This document shows, piece by piece, positions 54,420 to 62,898 of a stretch of DNA of 64,000 nt (positions are counted from its first letter, which is position 1; each line of letters begins with the position of its first letter). Both the position numbers and the translations under genes were made by a program. The stretch spans positions 806,001-870,000 of the forward strand of contig CAVWCQ010000011.1 of NCBI GenBank assembly GCA_963753545.1, written 5' to 3'. The notes under the pieces are model-generated. The model ran no database searches and was not told the origin of the DNA. It saw nothing but the letters and a program-made list of their open reading frames with translations. Source of the DNA: CAVWCQ01 sp963753545 (GTDB taxonomy: Bacteria; Chloroflexota; Anaerolineae; Aggregatilineales; Aggregatilineaceae).

Positions 54420-55520
54420 ATGTCACCGTCCAAAGCTGAGCATGTCCGTTTGTTTATCCCCGGCCCTGTCGAAGTGCGCGCGGAAATTTTGGAAGCTCAG
54501 GCGGAGTGGATGATCGGTCACCGGTCAGCCGCGTTTGCCGACTTATATGCGCGCATGCAGCCCAAGCTCCAGCAAACCTTTTACACCCACAACCCGGTTT
54601 ACATCTACACCTCGTCCGGTACAGGTATCTGGGAATCCGCCTCGCGCAATGGCGTGCGTGACGATGCGAAGATCCTGCACCTGACCTGCGGCGCGTTCAG
54701 TGAGCGTTGGGCCGAAGTCAGCCAACTGAACGGCAAGCAGACTGATGTGATCGCGGTTGAGTGGGGTAAACCGGTCAAGCCCGAACAACTTGCTGACCAG
54801 TTGAAAAAAGAGCACTATGACGCCGTTGCCTGCGTGATGAACGAAACGGCAACAGGCGTGCGCAATCCGGTTGAAGAGTACGCCAGTATCCTCGAAGAAT
54901 ATCCTGATACGCTGTTCTTCGTGGACGTGGTGAGCATCTACGCCGGGGCGAAGGTAGATGTGGATGCCTGGGGAATCGATGTCTGCCTGACCAGCACGCA
55001 AAAGGCGTTTGGACTGCCGCCGGGAATGGCCTTTGGTGCCATCTCACCCGCGACCCTGGAACGTGCCAAACAGGTGAAGAACCGGGGCTACTATTTTGAT
55101 ATGATCGAAATCGACAAGCACCACCAGAAAAACAACACACCCGCTACCCCGCCCGTTTCTCTGATGTTCGCCGCCGACAAGCAGTTGAACGACATTTTGG
55201 CTGAAGGTCTGGAAGCGCGTTTTGCCCGCCACCAGAAGATGGCGGAAATGACTCGTGCCTGGGCGCTTGGTTGCGGGTTCCAACTGTATTCGGAAGAGGG
55301 CTATCATTCGCCAACCGTCACCACCGTCTCCAACACGCTCGGTATCAACGTAGGCGATATGAACTCGTTCCTCAAGAAGCGCGGTATGATGATCTCCAAC
55401 GGTTACGGCAAGGTGAAGGATAAGACCTTCCGCATCGCACATATGGCCGAGTGCATGCCGTCCGATCTCGAAGTGCTGTTTGATGCCATGAATGAGTTCC
55501 TCAAGACGACGGGGGCCTAG
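54420..55520 (+). CDS. serC: Phosphoserine aminotransferase, class V (AGT family)
   Basis: A PLP-dependent aminotransferase of 366 residues. The fold is class V: LFIPGPVEVRAEIL, IYTSSGTGIWESA, the PLP aspartate in DTLFFVDVVSIYAG and the lysine in CLTSTQKAFGLPPG. It is like the alanine-glyoxylate aminotransferases used for phosphoserine in serine synthesis. A D-3-phosphoglycerate dehydrogenase gene follows 3 bp later, which supports the serine-pathway role. GGAGG lies 11 bp before the ATG. Confidence 0.82.
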   Translation: MSPSKAEHVRLFIPGPVEVRAEILEAQAEWMIGHRSAAFADLYARMQPKLQQTFYTHNPVYIYTSSGTGIWESASRNGVRDDAKILHLTCGAFSERWAEVSQLNGKQTDVIAVEWGKPVKPEQLADQLKKEHYDAVACVMNETATGVRNPVEEYASILEEYPDTLFFVDVVSIYAGAKVDVDAWGIDVCLTSTQKAFGLPPGMAFGAISPATLERAKQVKNRGYYFDMIEIDKHHQKNNTPATPPVSLMFAADKQLNDILAEGLEARFARHQKMAEMTRAWALGCGFQLYSEEGYHSPTVTTVSNTLGINVGDMNSFLKKRGMMISNGYGKVKDKTFRIAHMAECMPSDLEVLFDAMNEFLKTTGA

Positions 55521-55523
55521 GCC

Positions 55524-56501
55524 ATGACTTATCTGGTACTTGTTCCTGACAATCTCGAACAATCTGGCCTGGATTTACTGCGCGCTACCGAGGGGATCGA
55601 ACTGATCGCGCCGGGCAAAATGACCCGCGAACAGACCATCGAAATGCTGCCAAAAGCCCACGCCATGATCGTCCGCAGCGACACCAAACCAGACCCGGAC
55701 ATGCTGGCTCATGCTCCGAATCTGAAGGTGATTGTGCGGGCAGGCGTGGGTGTGGATAACATCGACCTGAATGAATGCACGCGCCTGGGCGTCGTTGTGA
55801 TGAATGCCCCGGACGGCAATACGATTTCTACCGCTGAACATGCCTTCGCCCTGATGCTGTCTCTTACCCGCCACATCCCGCAGGCCGACGCTTCAATGCG
55901 TGCCGGACGTTGGGATCGTAAGAAGTTTATGGGCATGGAACTGCGTGGCAAAACCCTGGGGATCATCGGCTTTGGACGCGTGGGCCGCGCCCTGGCGGAA
56001 CGGGCAACCTGCTTCGGCATGAAAGAAGTTGCCTATGACCCGTTTGTGCCGGAAGATGTCGCCCGTCACCTGGGATTGTCCATCGTCGCTGCGGTGGACG
56101 AACTCTTCAAACAGGCTGATGTCATCTCGCTGCACGCCATCGTCAACGACCAGACCCGCGAGATCATCAACGCCGCCAACATCGCCAAGATGAAAGACGG
56201 CGTGCTGATTATCAATGCGGCGCGCGGTCAGTTGATCAATAACGCCGATCTCGCTGCTGCCATCAAGAGCGGTAAGGTTGGCGGGGCTGCGCTCGATGTC
56301 TACGATGTCGAACCGCCTGCTGCCGATAATCCGCTGCTGGGGCTGGAGAACGTCATCTACACCCCTCACCTGGGGGCCAGCACCAACGAAGCCCAGGAAG
56401 CAGTCGGGTCACAGGCAGCCGAGGAAATCATTGACTTCCTGTTTAGAGGCAAGCATCAAAACGTGAAGAATAAGGGTGTCCTCGAAAAACTGGCGAAGTA
56501 G
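55524..56501 (+). CDS. serA: D-3-phosphoglycerate dehydrogenase, short form
   Basis: The product makes 3-phosphohydroxypyruvate, the first step of serine synthesis. The NAD-binding motif is LGIIGFGRVGRALAERA, and the catalytic residues lie in the Arg of INAARGQLIN, the Glu of DVYDVEPPAADN and the His of YTPHLGASTNEAQ. Length 325 residues. There is no ACT or ASB regulatory domain, so serine feedback by that route is absent. It follows serC by 3 bp. A terminator follows. Confidence 0.88.
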   Translation: MTYLVLVPDNLEQSGLDLLRATEGIELIAPGKMTREQTIEMLPKAHAMIVRSDTKPDPDMLAHAPNLKVIVRAGVGVDNIDLNECTRLGVVVMNAPDGNTISTAEHAFALMLSLTRHIPQADASMRAGRWDRKKFMGMELRGKTLGIIGFGRVGRALAERATCFGMKEVAYDPFVPEDVARHLGLSIVAAVDELFKQADVISLHAIVNDQTREIINAANIAKMKDGVLIINAARGQLINNADLAAAIKSGKVGGAALDVYDVEPPAADNPLLGLENVIYTPHLGASTNEAQEAVGSQAAEEIIDFLFRGKHQNVKNKGVLEKLAK

Positions 56502-56529
56502 GATGCTTTAGTTTGAATGAGCCGGATCG

Positions 56530-56564
56530 AAGGGGCTGTCCAATAACTGGGCGGCCCCTTTTTG
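56530..56564 (+). terminator. Terminator after serC-serA
   Basis: AAGGGGC (56530-56536) pairs with GCCCCTT (56554-56560) across an inner loop that can add TCCA/TGGG pairing, followed by TTT. Confidence 0.8.
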
Positions 56565-56625
56565 CTGTGAGTATGGCGGGTGCGCTAAGATTGGCGCGAT
56601 TACTCACTTTTAAGCGGGCCTTATT

Positions 56626-57744
56626 ATGACCGACGACTCTTTTTCTGATCGCGCCGAAAACCCATCCCCTGAACCCGAAAAGCCGCAGCCGTCGCCTGAG
56701 GCCCCCAGGCCGATGCGCCCGCGCGCAGTGTCCAGGCCCAAGCCGCTCTATGGTGGCGAATTTCATGTGCGGACGTTTGATACATCGCAGTTGGATGACG
56801 AGGCGCAGCCCGACGAGGAGCCAGAAGCGCCTGCCCCGGTTCAACAAGCGGCTGCCCCTGAGGATTCTTTTACAACGGTAACCGTCGAGCCATATGTGCT
56901 GCCGCGCGCGCCTTCTGCGCCCCCCAAAGTTGCCCGCCGCCGGAGAAAGGGCCGCGAACGGAGACAGCCTCGCATCTGGTGGGCCACGATCAAAACGAGC
57001 GTTGCGATGGTTGCGGCTGCTCTGCTGGTCGCCACTATCTTTTCATTGTGGACGCCTCTGCCCGCCGACTTCCGCGCTGGTCTCAGTCAGGTCCAGGCGA
57101 CGCAGCATGTGATCAATTACCAGCCCAGCCCTCTGCCGACCGATATTCGCGAGGTGAGGATTGGCATCATCGCCGGGCACAGCGGACCTCCGCAGGACGC
57201 TGAATTTTCGGTTGATCCGGGTGCGGTGTGCGACGACGGGCTGACCGAATTGGGGATTAACACCTCAGTTGCCGAGGCCGTTGTTGCTGCGCTGCGCCGC
57301 GACGGTTACAGCGTGGACCCGCCGCTCCAGGAATTTGATCCCCGGCTCAAAAATTATCAGGCTGATGTGCTGATCTCGATCCATACCAATTCCTGTGATG
57401 ACTATGGCGAGGGAGGCACGGGCTTTGCGGTTGCCTCCGCTGCCAGCCGGGGCACGACCAGCGGCCAGGATGAACGCCTCCTGAACTGTATGGTGCAGTA
57501 TTATGGACAAACAACGGGCCTGCCGCGCCATTTTGGAGTCACGCGCGACATGACGGAATATCACAATTTCAGCGAGGTATCGACCGATACACCTACGGCG
57601 ATCGTCGAAATCGGATTTATGCGCCTTGATCGGAACATCCTGACTCAGCAGCCCGAACTGATCGCCCAGGGCGTCGCGAACGGCATTCGCTGTTTCCTGC
57701 GGCCCGATATTTATGGCGATCCGGTTGTTGAACCGAACCAATAG
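56626..57744 (+). CDS. N-acetylmuramoyl-L-alanine amidase (Amidase_3)
   Basis: The product cleaves the amide between MurNAc and the stem peptide. Zinc ligands are H in IGIIAGHSGPP, E in LTELGINTSVAEAV and H in VLISIHTNSC; the catalytic Glu is in AIVEIGFMR. A long Pro/Glu-rich cytoplasmic head (residues 1-110) and one helix (VAMVAAALLVATIFSLW, about 128-144) come first, so the enzyme is membrane-anchored facing outward. Length 372. It opens a run of cell-wall enzymes to 61.9 kb. Confidence 0.88.
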   Translation: MTDDSFSDRAENPSPEPEKPQPSPEAPRPMRPRAVSRPKPLYGGEFHVRTFDTSQLDDEAQPDEEPEAPAPVQQAAAPEDSFTTVTVEPYVLPRAPSAPPKVARRRRKGRERRQPRIWWATIKTSVAMVAAALLVATIFSLWTPLPADFRAGLSQVQATQHVINYQPSPLPTDIREVRIGIIAGHSGPPQDAEFSVDPGAVCDDGLTELGINTSVAEAVVAALRRDGYSVDPPLQEFDPRLKNYQADVLISIHTNSCDDYGEGGTGFAVASAASRGTTSGQDERLLNCMVQYYGQTTGLPRHFGVTRDMTEYHNFSEVSTDTPTAIVEIGFMRLDRNILTQQPELIAQGVANGIRCFLRPDIYGDPVVEPNQ

Positions 57745-57814
57745 GTCCTTTGAGAAGAAGCCACCTGCACTCCCATTAAGGGTGGCGCACGCAAAAAAAT
57801 GGAACACCAACCAG

Positions 57815-57854
57815 ATTGGGGTATCAGGGGATCTCCCCCGGTAGCATCAACGAA
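57815..57854 (+). repeat. Palindromic insertion element, copy C
   Basis: ATTGGGGTATCAGGGG, ATCTCCCCCGG and GTAGCATCAACGAAG match copies A and B in order. The palindrome is AGGGGATCTCCCC-like. It is in the leader of the glutaredoxin-like gene; its last bases form part of the ribosome binding site. Confidence 0.72.
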
Positions 57855-57863
57855 GAGGAAGTT

Positions 57864-58193
57864 ATGGAATTTGAACTCGTCATGTACAGTCGTTTTTCGC
57901 CCTGTCCTTTTGTTCGGACGGCCAAACGTGTCCTGGATCGTGAGAATATCCCCTACCGTGAAATTTATATTGACCAGGACGAAGGGGCCAAGCAGCGTGT
58001 CATCAATTGGACGGGTTTTCAGTCCGTTCCGACCATTATTGTGGCACGTACCGGGGAAGATCTGCCGATTGAGGAACCGTCCTATCTTGCGCCGGGAGCC
58101 AGCCCACGCGGAATCAATCGCGGCGCGATGATTACAGAACCCGGTGAAAGCCAGCTTGAAGACTGGCTGCGGCAGCACGGATTTATCCAGTAA
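57864..58193 (+). CDS. Glutaredoxin-like protein
   Basis: The 109-residue protein has the thioredoxin fold: FELVMYSRFSPCPFVRTAKRV with a monothiol-type CPFV, IPYREIYIDQDEGAKQRV, and the cis-Pro in GFQSVPTIIVA. It lacks the second active-site cysteine (CPYC in dithiol forms). Residues 72-90 are an insert (EEPSYLAPGASPRG). The start ATG 57864 has AGAGGAAG upstream; an upstream start would translate the repeat element. It lies 8 bp before the M23 peptidase gene. Confidence 0.8.
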   Translation: MEFELVMYSRFSPCPFVRTAKRVLDRENIPYREIYIDQDEGAKQRVINWTGFQSVPTIIVARTGEDLPIEEPSYLAPGASPRGINRGAMITEPGESQLEDWLRQHGFIQ

Positions 58194-58201
58194 CAGGCAT
58201 C

Positions 58202-58948
58202 ATGCTCAAAAAGGGTTTCAGGCGTTTCTGGCGGCTGCCCATCTGGGGCCGCGCCCTGATTGTATTGGCTGGGCTGGCCGGGATAGGGGTCATGGGCTAT
58301 TTCTTGCTCACGCTGTACAGTGAGCGTCAAAGTAACAGCGGCCCGTATGTCCACCGCTGGTTCACAAACCGCGATTCCCGCCCCGAAGTAACCAATGATC
58401 GCAGCGCGCCGTGTCCCGGTGCGCCGTTCTTGCTGCCCACCGAAGGGCTGATCGGTCTCCTCTGGCGCGATTCGGCTCTTCCCTACAATATCTTCCGGCG
58501 GCATACAGGTCTGGATATTTTTGGAGATGGTGATTTGGGCGAGGTTCCCGTTTATGCCGCCTATCAGGGTTATCTCACCCGTCTGCCCGATTGGAAATCC
58601 AGCGTGATTATCCGCCACGACGATCCCCTGCATCCCGGCCAGACCATCTGGACCTATTACACCCACATGGCCTCAAAAGATGGCAAAACGTCGTTTATCG
58701 TGGACGATTTCCCGCCCGGCACAGCGGATGTCTGGGTGGAACAGGGCGCGCTGATCGGCTACCAGGGGAACTTCGCGGGGCGCGGCGTCCCGGTCGGTAT
58801 GCACCTGCATATCAGCATTGTCAAAAGTGAACCGGATGGCTCATTCAAAAACGAGGCAAAGCTGGGGAACACCCTCGATCCGTCGCCCTACTTTGGCATG
58901 CCCCTCAATGTGAAGGATCGCCCCAAGCGCCCCATCCAGTGCGAGTGA
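58202..58948 (+). CDS. M23-like membrane-anchored peptidase
   Basis: A 248-residue protein with one N-terminal helix (IVLAGLAGIGVMGYFLLTLY). The M23/LytM pattern is RRHTGLDIFGDGD (HxxxD) and MHLHISIVK (HxH), the usual zinc ligands, with GYQGNFAGRGVPVGMHLH leading to it. M23 peptidases cut peptidoglycan cross-links; related non-catalytic forms activate amidases. It follows the glutaredoxin-like gene and the amidase. Confidence 0.8.
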   Translation: MLKKGFRRFWRLPIWGRALIVLAGLAGIGVMGYFLLTLYSERQSNSGPYVHRWFTNRDSRPEVTNDRSAPCPGAPFLLPTEGLIGLLWRDSALPYNIFRRHTGLDIFGDGDLGEVPVYAAYQGYLTRLPDWKSSVIIRHDDPLHPGQTIWTYYTHMASKDGKTSFIVDDFPPGTADVWVEQGALIGYQGNFAGRGVPVGMHLHISIVKSEPDGSFKNEAKLGNTLDPSPYFGMPLNVKDRPKRPIQCE

Positions 58949-58962
58949 GTCCCTAACGCCCA

Positions 58963-59352
58963 TTACCACGCTTCAAGCAGCAATCTGTCCACTTCTTTAA
59001 AATGAGCATCGCGGCTCACCAAAGTCAAGCCAAATTGAAGCGCAGTTGCTGCAATCCAAATGTCATTTTCGGGAATAGGCCGCCCCTTTGCACGTAACAG
59101 GCGTTTGATCTGCCCATACTGATCGGCGGTGTTTTCATCACACTGCAAAACTGCATTGATAGCGATGAAATCCTTGATTTGTTTGACATTGTTGGCGACT
59201 TGCTGGGAGTTATACGCGCCAAAATAAAGCTCTCCAATAGTAATGCAGGATACATAAACAGTAGTATCTTTCAATTTTTGGCGAATAATCGTCTCGCGGT
59301 TGAAGTAGGCTGCTATGATGACCGTATCCAATAGATATTTACTGCCAGCCAT
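58963..59352 (-). CDS. PIN-domain toxin (VapC-like)
   Basis: A 129-residue PIN-domain ribonuclease: YLLDTVIIAAYFN (first Asp), SCITIGELYFGAYNS (Glu), IPENDIWIAATALQFGLTLVSRDAHF (two more Asp). VapC toxins cleave tRNA or rRNA. I chose ATG 59352; the frame is open to 59382. The start overlaps the end of the antitoxin gene by 14 bp, typical of a coupled toxin-antitoxin pair. Confidence 0.87.
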   Translation of the reverse strand: MAGSKYLLDTVIIAAYFNRETIIRQKLKDTTVYVSCITIGELYFGAYNSQQVANNVKQIKDFIAINAVLQCDENTADQYGQIKRLLRAKGRPIPENDIWIAATALQFGLTLVSRDAHFKEVDRLLLEAW

Positions 59353-59578
59353 CCCAATCGATCCTCTCGCTGCCTTCCTCAATAATCTTCATCATGGCAT
59401 CAACTGCGCCGGGAGCAAATTGAAATTGGTCCATGTGCGCCAGCAATACGCCGCCAGGGGTTCCCTCAGGCAGTCCCGACTTTTGCAAACGCCGAGCAAT
59501 GTCAAGCAACTGTTCTTGCTGCTCAGGCGTAAGCCGATCTAGCTCGTGGATAATTTGTTCTTTAACAGATGCTGCCAT
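59339..59578 (-). CDS. Putative VapB-like antitoxin
   Basis: The 79-residue product has an N-terminal helix pair (IIHELDRLTPEQQEQLLDIAR) and a C-terminal acidic end (MKIIEEGSERIDWDGW) that could bind the PIN toxin. It does not show the classic AbrB or RHH DNA-binding sequence, so it belongs to another antitoxin type. It precedes the toxin gene with a 14-bp overlap. GGAGAG lies 8 bp before the ATG. Confidence 0.78.
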   Translation of the reverse strand: MAASVKEQIIHELDRLTPEQQEQLLDIARRLQKSGLPEGTPGGVLLAHMDQFQFAPGAVDAMMKIIEEGSERIDWDGWQ

Positions 59579-59648
59579 GGCTTTTCTCTCCTAAACAACT
59601 CTTCCTGATTATATCATTGTTGAATACACGCTTCGCTGGCTTTGCATA

Positions 59649-59677
59649 TTGACCCTTCTCCCACAGGCCGCTATAAT
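59649..59677 (+). promoter_or_regulatory. tRNA-Ser promoter
   Basis: TTGACC (59649-59654) and TATAAT (59672-59677) are 17 bp apart, 11 bp before the tRNA. A strong consensus-like promoter. Confidence 0.88.
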
Positions 59678-59688
59678 GGCCCGCATTC

Positions 59689-59781
59689 GGAGAGGTAGCA
59701 TAGTCTGGCCTAATGCGCGCGCCTGGAGAGCGCGTGAGCGGTAATTCCGCTCCGTGGGTTCAAATCCCACCCTCTCCGCCA
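59689..59781 (+). tRNA. tRNA-Ser (GGA)
   Basis: The acceptor stem GGAGAGG (59689-59695) pairs with CCTCTCC (59771-59777), then discriminator G and an encoded CCA. The anticodon loop CTGGAGA sits in a CGCGC/GCGCG stem and gives anticodon GGA. A long variable arm with its own stem (GAGCGG ... CCGCTC) and GGGTTCAAATCCC mark a type II tRNA. Its own promoter and terminator flank it. Confidence 0.95.
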
Positions 59782-59789
59782 GATTTTAA

Positions 59790-59825
59790 ACACGGCAGAC
59801 CGGTATGGGCCTGCCGTGTGTTGTT
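59790..59825 (+). terminator. Terminator after tRNA-Ser
   Basis: ACACGGCAG (59790-59798) pairs with CTGCCGTGT (59811-59819), followed by GTTGTTT. It lies just before the HD-hydrolase gene. Confidence 0.8.
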
Positions 59826-59848
59826 TATTCGGGGAGAAACCAACAAGC

Positions 59849-60490
59849 ATGATCACCATCGACTTTGCCCGAACACTCTATGAGGACAGCGATCCCGTCC
59901 ATGACTTCGATCATGTACTGCGCGTGCTCGCCCTGGCCCGGCGCATCGCTCAGGCGGAAGGGGCGAACCTGGAAATCGTGGAAACGGCAGTACTGCTCCA
60001 TGATATTCACCGGAGTGGGGAAGACGCCCAGGCGCATGTCCTCAACGAAGAAACGGTCGATCATGCGGTGCTGTCGGCCCAGTTCGCGAGCGAACTGCTG
60101 CTTCGTGATAATCCCGCCGTTGCGCCAGCGTTTCTGGATGCCGTTGCTCATGCCATCGAAGCGCACCGCTTCCGCAACAACATCGAACCGCTCACCATCG
60201 AAGCGAAGGTCGTTTTCGACGCGGACAAGTTAGATGCCATCGGCGCGATTGGAGTGGCCCGCGCCTTTGCCTACGGTGGCATGACCCATCAGAAGCTGTG
60301 GGGCGACGTTCCCGAAGGATATACCGGGGGCGGAGTTGTCCACACGCCGCGCCATGAATTTGAATTTAAACTGAAGCGGATAGCCGAGCGGCTCACGACG
60401 GATACAGGACGCGCCATTGCTCGCCAGCGTCACACCTATATGGTGGACTTTTATGCCCGTCTGGAACGTGAAGTACGCGGTGATATGTAG
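59849..60490 (+). CDS. HD-domain phosphohydrolase (YedJ-like)
   Basis: A 213-residue HD-superfamily enzyme: HDFDHVLRVLAL (first His), VLLHDIHRSG (HD pair), and FDADKLDAIGAIGVARA (last Asp, with the DADKLDAIG pattern of YedJ/YpgQ). These hydrolyse nucleotides or other phosphates. ATG 59849 gives a family-like start. GGGGAGA lies 10 bp upstream. It is 30 bp after the tRNA terminator. Confidence 0.85.
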   Translation: MITIDFARTLYEDSDPVHDFDHVLRVLALARRIAQAEGANLEIVETAVLLHDIHRSGEDAQAHVLNEETVDHAVLSAQFASELLLRDNPAVAPAFLDAVAHAIEAHRFRNNIEPLTIEAKVVFDADKLDAIGAIGVARAFAYGGMTHQKLWGDVPEGYTGGGVVHTPRHEFEFKLKRIAERLTTDTGRAIARQRHTYMVDFYARLEREVRGDM

Positions 60491-60574
60491 CGGGATTGCG
60501 TGATCAGGATCGGTGCGGTACGATTTCCGCGCCAAATGGGGGGCAAATCGGTAACGGTACAGGAGTTTCGCGCT

Positions 60575-61895
60575 ATGATTGACGAACCAGAAACGACCCT
60601 CGAAGATACGAATCCGAGAAAGCCGGTCAACCTGGAAGAACGGCTTCGCCAGGAAGAACCCCCACTTGCAGACGATGATACCAGCCCATCGCGCCGCGTA
60701 TCGCTGCAAGAAAAACCGCGCCGGGGGCAGCGCTTCTTAGCCCTGCTGATCCTGGTAGGGGCGCTGGGGATGACTCTCGCGGCAACCTATATCTGGATGG
60801 CGTCGGACAAGTCGGGTTCGAGTGAAGAGTCGCAGCCTGTGGTTGCCATCCAACCGTCGCCAACCTTCAGCGTGAACGTTGCCGTCGATACCGCCGCTGA
60901 AACAGAAGAGGCTGTTGTAGCCCAGGCCCCGCTTGCTGACCCGGTGGATAATAATGGGTCCATTTTTCCCACGGCGGCTGCCGACGAGATCGCCGTAGCA
61001 CTGCTCACCCCTGCCCCGGATGGACTAGGATCGGCGGCTGTCCAGCGGCAAAGCGAACCGTTTACAACCCACTCGGAGAAAGTCCGTACCGACGTCGTGC
61101 AGTATACGGTTCTCCAGGGCGATACCTTGGACACCATCGCGTCAACGTTCGGCCTAACCGATTTTTGGCCTATCGTCTGGTCGAACAGTCGCAGTAAATA
61201 TGGGTCGCTCCGTCCCGGTATCCAACTGGCAATTCCGCCCGAAGACGGCGTCTATTTTGAAGTGACGGATAACATCACCATCCAGGATCTGGCTGACAAA
61301 TACAAGGTCGATCCCTACACGATCATCGATCTCGGAATATAACAACCTGTTTGGGTCGATCCCCGCCACGCTGCTTCCTCAGGGCATGTTTGTCATGATC
61401 CCCGGCGGCACAGGCGAAAAAGTGAACCTGATGCCTGCCAACACCAACAACGTATCCGGCTCGAACTATGTCACCGGATCGTACAGCCTGTGGGGCTGCT
61501 CGTCGAATATCACGGGCGGCACCATGCCCACTCAGCGCCCGCTGGAATCTTACACATGGATGCAGGGCTTCGTCGCGGGCGGTCACACCGGGGTCGATCT
61601 CTCACCCAAACAGGGTATCGGTCAGCCGGTTTATGCCGCCGGGTCCGGCACGGTTGCCTTCGCGGGTTGGAACAGCACCGGGTTTGGTAACACGGTTGTC
61701 ATCGGTCACGGCTCCTACTTTACAATCTACGGGCACCTTGACCGCTATACGGTGAGCTGCGGGCAGTCAGTCTCAGCCGGGCAGCAGATTGGCACAGTCG
61801 GCAATACGGGCAACAGCACCGGGCCACACCTGCACTTTGAGGTGCACGACGCAAACTGGAATCTCATTAATCCACAAAATCTGGTCGGGTTCTAA
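60575..61895 (+). CDS. LysM + M23 peptidoglycan peptidase, frameshifted
   Basis: The first part (to 61342) has a helix (FLALLILVGALGMTLAATYIW), a low-complexity stretch, and a LysM domain (VQYTVLQGDTLDTIASTFGL). A second LysM-like unit begins YFEVTDNITIQDLADKY and is interrupted by one extra G at 61334-61335 (CTCGGAATAT). The other frame resumes EYNNLFGSIPATLLPQG, then M23: VTGSYSLWGC, GHTGVDLSPKQGIG (HxxxD), GNSTGPHLHFEVHD (HxH). Corrected length 439 residues. Start ATG 60575 has AGGAG. The gene ends 3 bp before holB. Confidence 0.85.
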
Positions 61896-61898
61896 ACC

Positions 61899-62888
61899 AT
61901 GGAAGTAACGGCGAACTGGCCTGTGATTGGGCATAACTGGGCAGTGGAGCACCTGAACCGCGCTATCCAGCACGGCAGGATGCGCCACGCCTACCTGATC
62001 ACTGGCCCGGCGGGAATTGGCAAAACGACGCTCGCTCGCGCTTTTGCAGCGGCGCTGAACTGCCAGGGCGATCCGATTCCCTGTGGACAGTGTCGCCCAT
62101 GCAGCCTGATCGGGCGAGATGCTCATTCGGATGTAACGCTCGTCCAGTCGGAAGCGGGCGCGCTGAAGATCGATCAGGTGCGCGCCCTGCAAAATACGCT
62201 GGCTCTGCGTCCCTTCGAGAGCCGCTACCGGGTCGCCATTCTGCGCCGCTTCCACGAGGCGAATCCCGCCGCTGCTAACGCCCTGCTCAAGACGCTGGAA
62301 GAACCCGCCTCAAATGTAGTCATTATCCTGACGGCTGATGCGTCGGATCAACTGCTGCCGACGATTATTTCGCGTTGCCAGCCGATCCACCTGCGCCCGC
62401 TCCCGCTCGAAACCATACGCACCGCCCTGGAAACCCACTGGAACGCATCACCGGAAACCGCACGCACGCTGGCCCAGCTTTCCGGCGGGCGGATTGGGTG
62501 GGCGATCCGCGCCCTGGCTGATCCTACCGAAATGGAGACGCGCAAAGACGCCCTCGATCTGCTCCAGACGGCGCTAAAAGGCAGCCGCCGGGAACGCTTC
62601 GCGCTGGTTGAGGGGCTTTCGACGGATAAAAATATCCTGATCACGCTGCTGGACTGGTGGCAGGGCTACTGGCGCGATGTGCTGATTCTCGCCGGAGGAA
62701 GTCAGGCTCCCATCACCAACGCCGACCGCGAAGGCCACATCATCGATCTGGCCCACCGGATTGGGTTGGATGGCGCACAGGCGGCCCTGGAAGCCACGCG
62801 GCGGACCAGTGTGGGCATCAGTAAAAATGCCAATACTCGCCTTGCTCTCGAAGTGCTGATGCTTGACTACCCACCCTCAGCAGGATAG
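61899..62888 (+). CDS. holB: DNA polymerase III subunit delta'
   Basis: Clamp-loader subunit. The AAA+ P-loop is TGPAGIGKTT, the zinc-binding cysteines are in CGQCRPCS, the sensor-1/SRC motif is TIISRCQPI, with EANPAAANALLKTLEEP. The length of 329 residues is normal. It lies 3 bp after the LysM-M23 gene and 10 bp before the LUD-domain gene. tmk, which often neighbours it, is 26 kb away. Confidence 0.9.
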   Translation: MEVTANWPVIGHNWAVEHLNRAIQHGRMRHAYLITGPAGIGKTTLARAFAAALNCQGDPIPCGQCRPCSLIGRDAHSDVTLVQSEAGALKIDQVRALQNTLALRPFESRYRVAILRRFHEANPAAANALLKTLEEPASNVVIILTADASDQLLPTIISRCQPIHLRPLPLETIRTALETHWNASPETARTLAQLSGGRIGWAIRALADPTEMETRKDALDLLQTALKGSRRERFALVEGLSTDKNILITLLDWWQGYWRDVLILAGGSQAPITNADREGHIIDLAHRIGLDGAQAALEATRRTSVGISKNANTRLALEVLMLDYPPSAG

Positions 62889-62898
62889 GAGATGGAGA

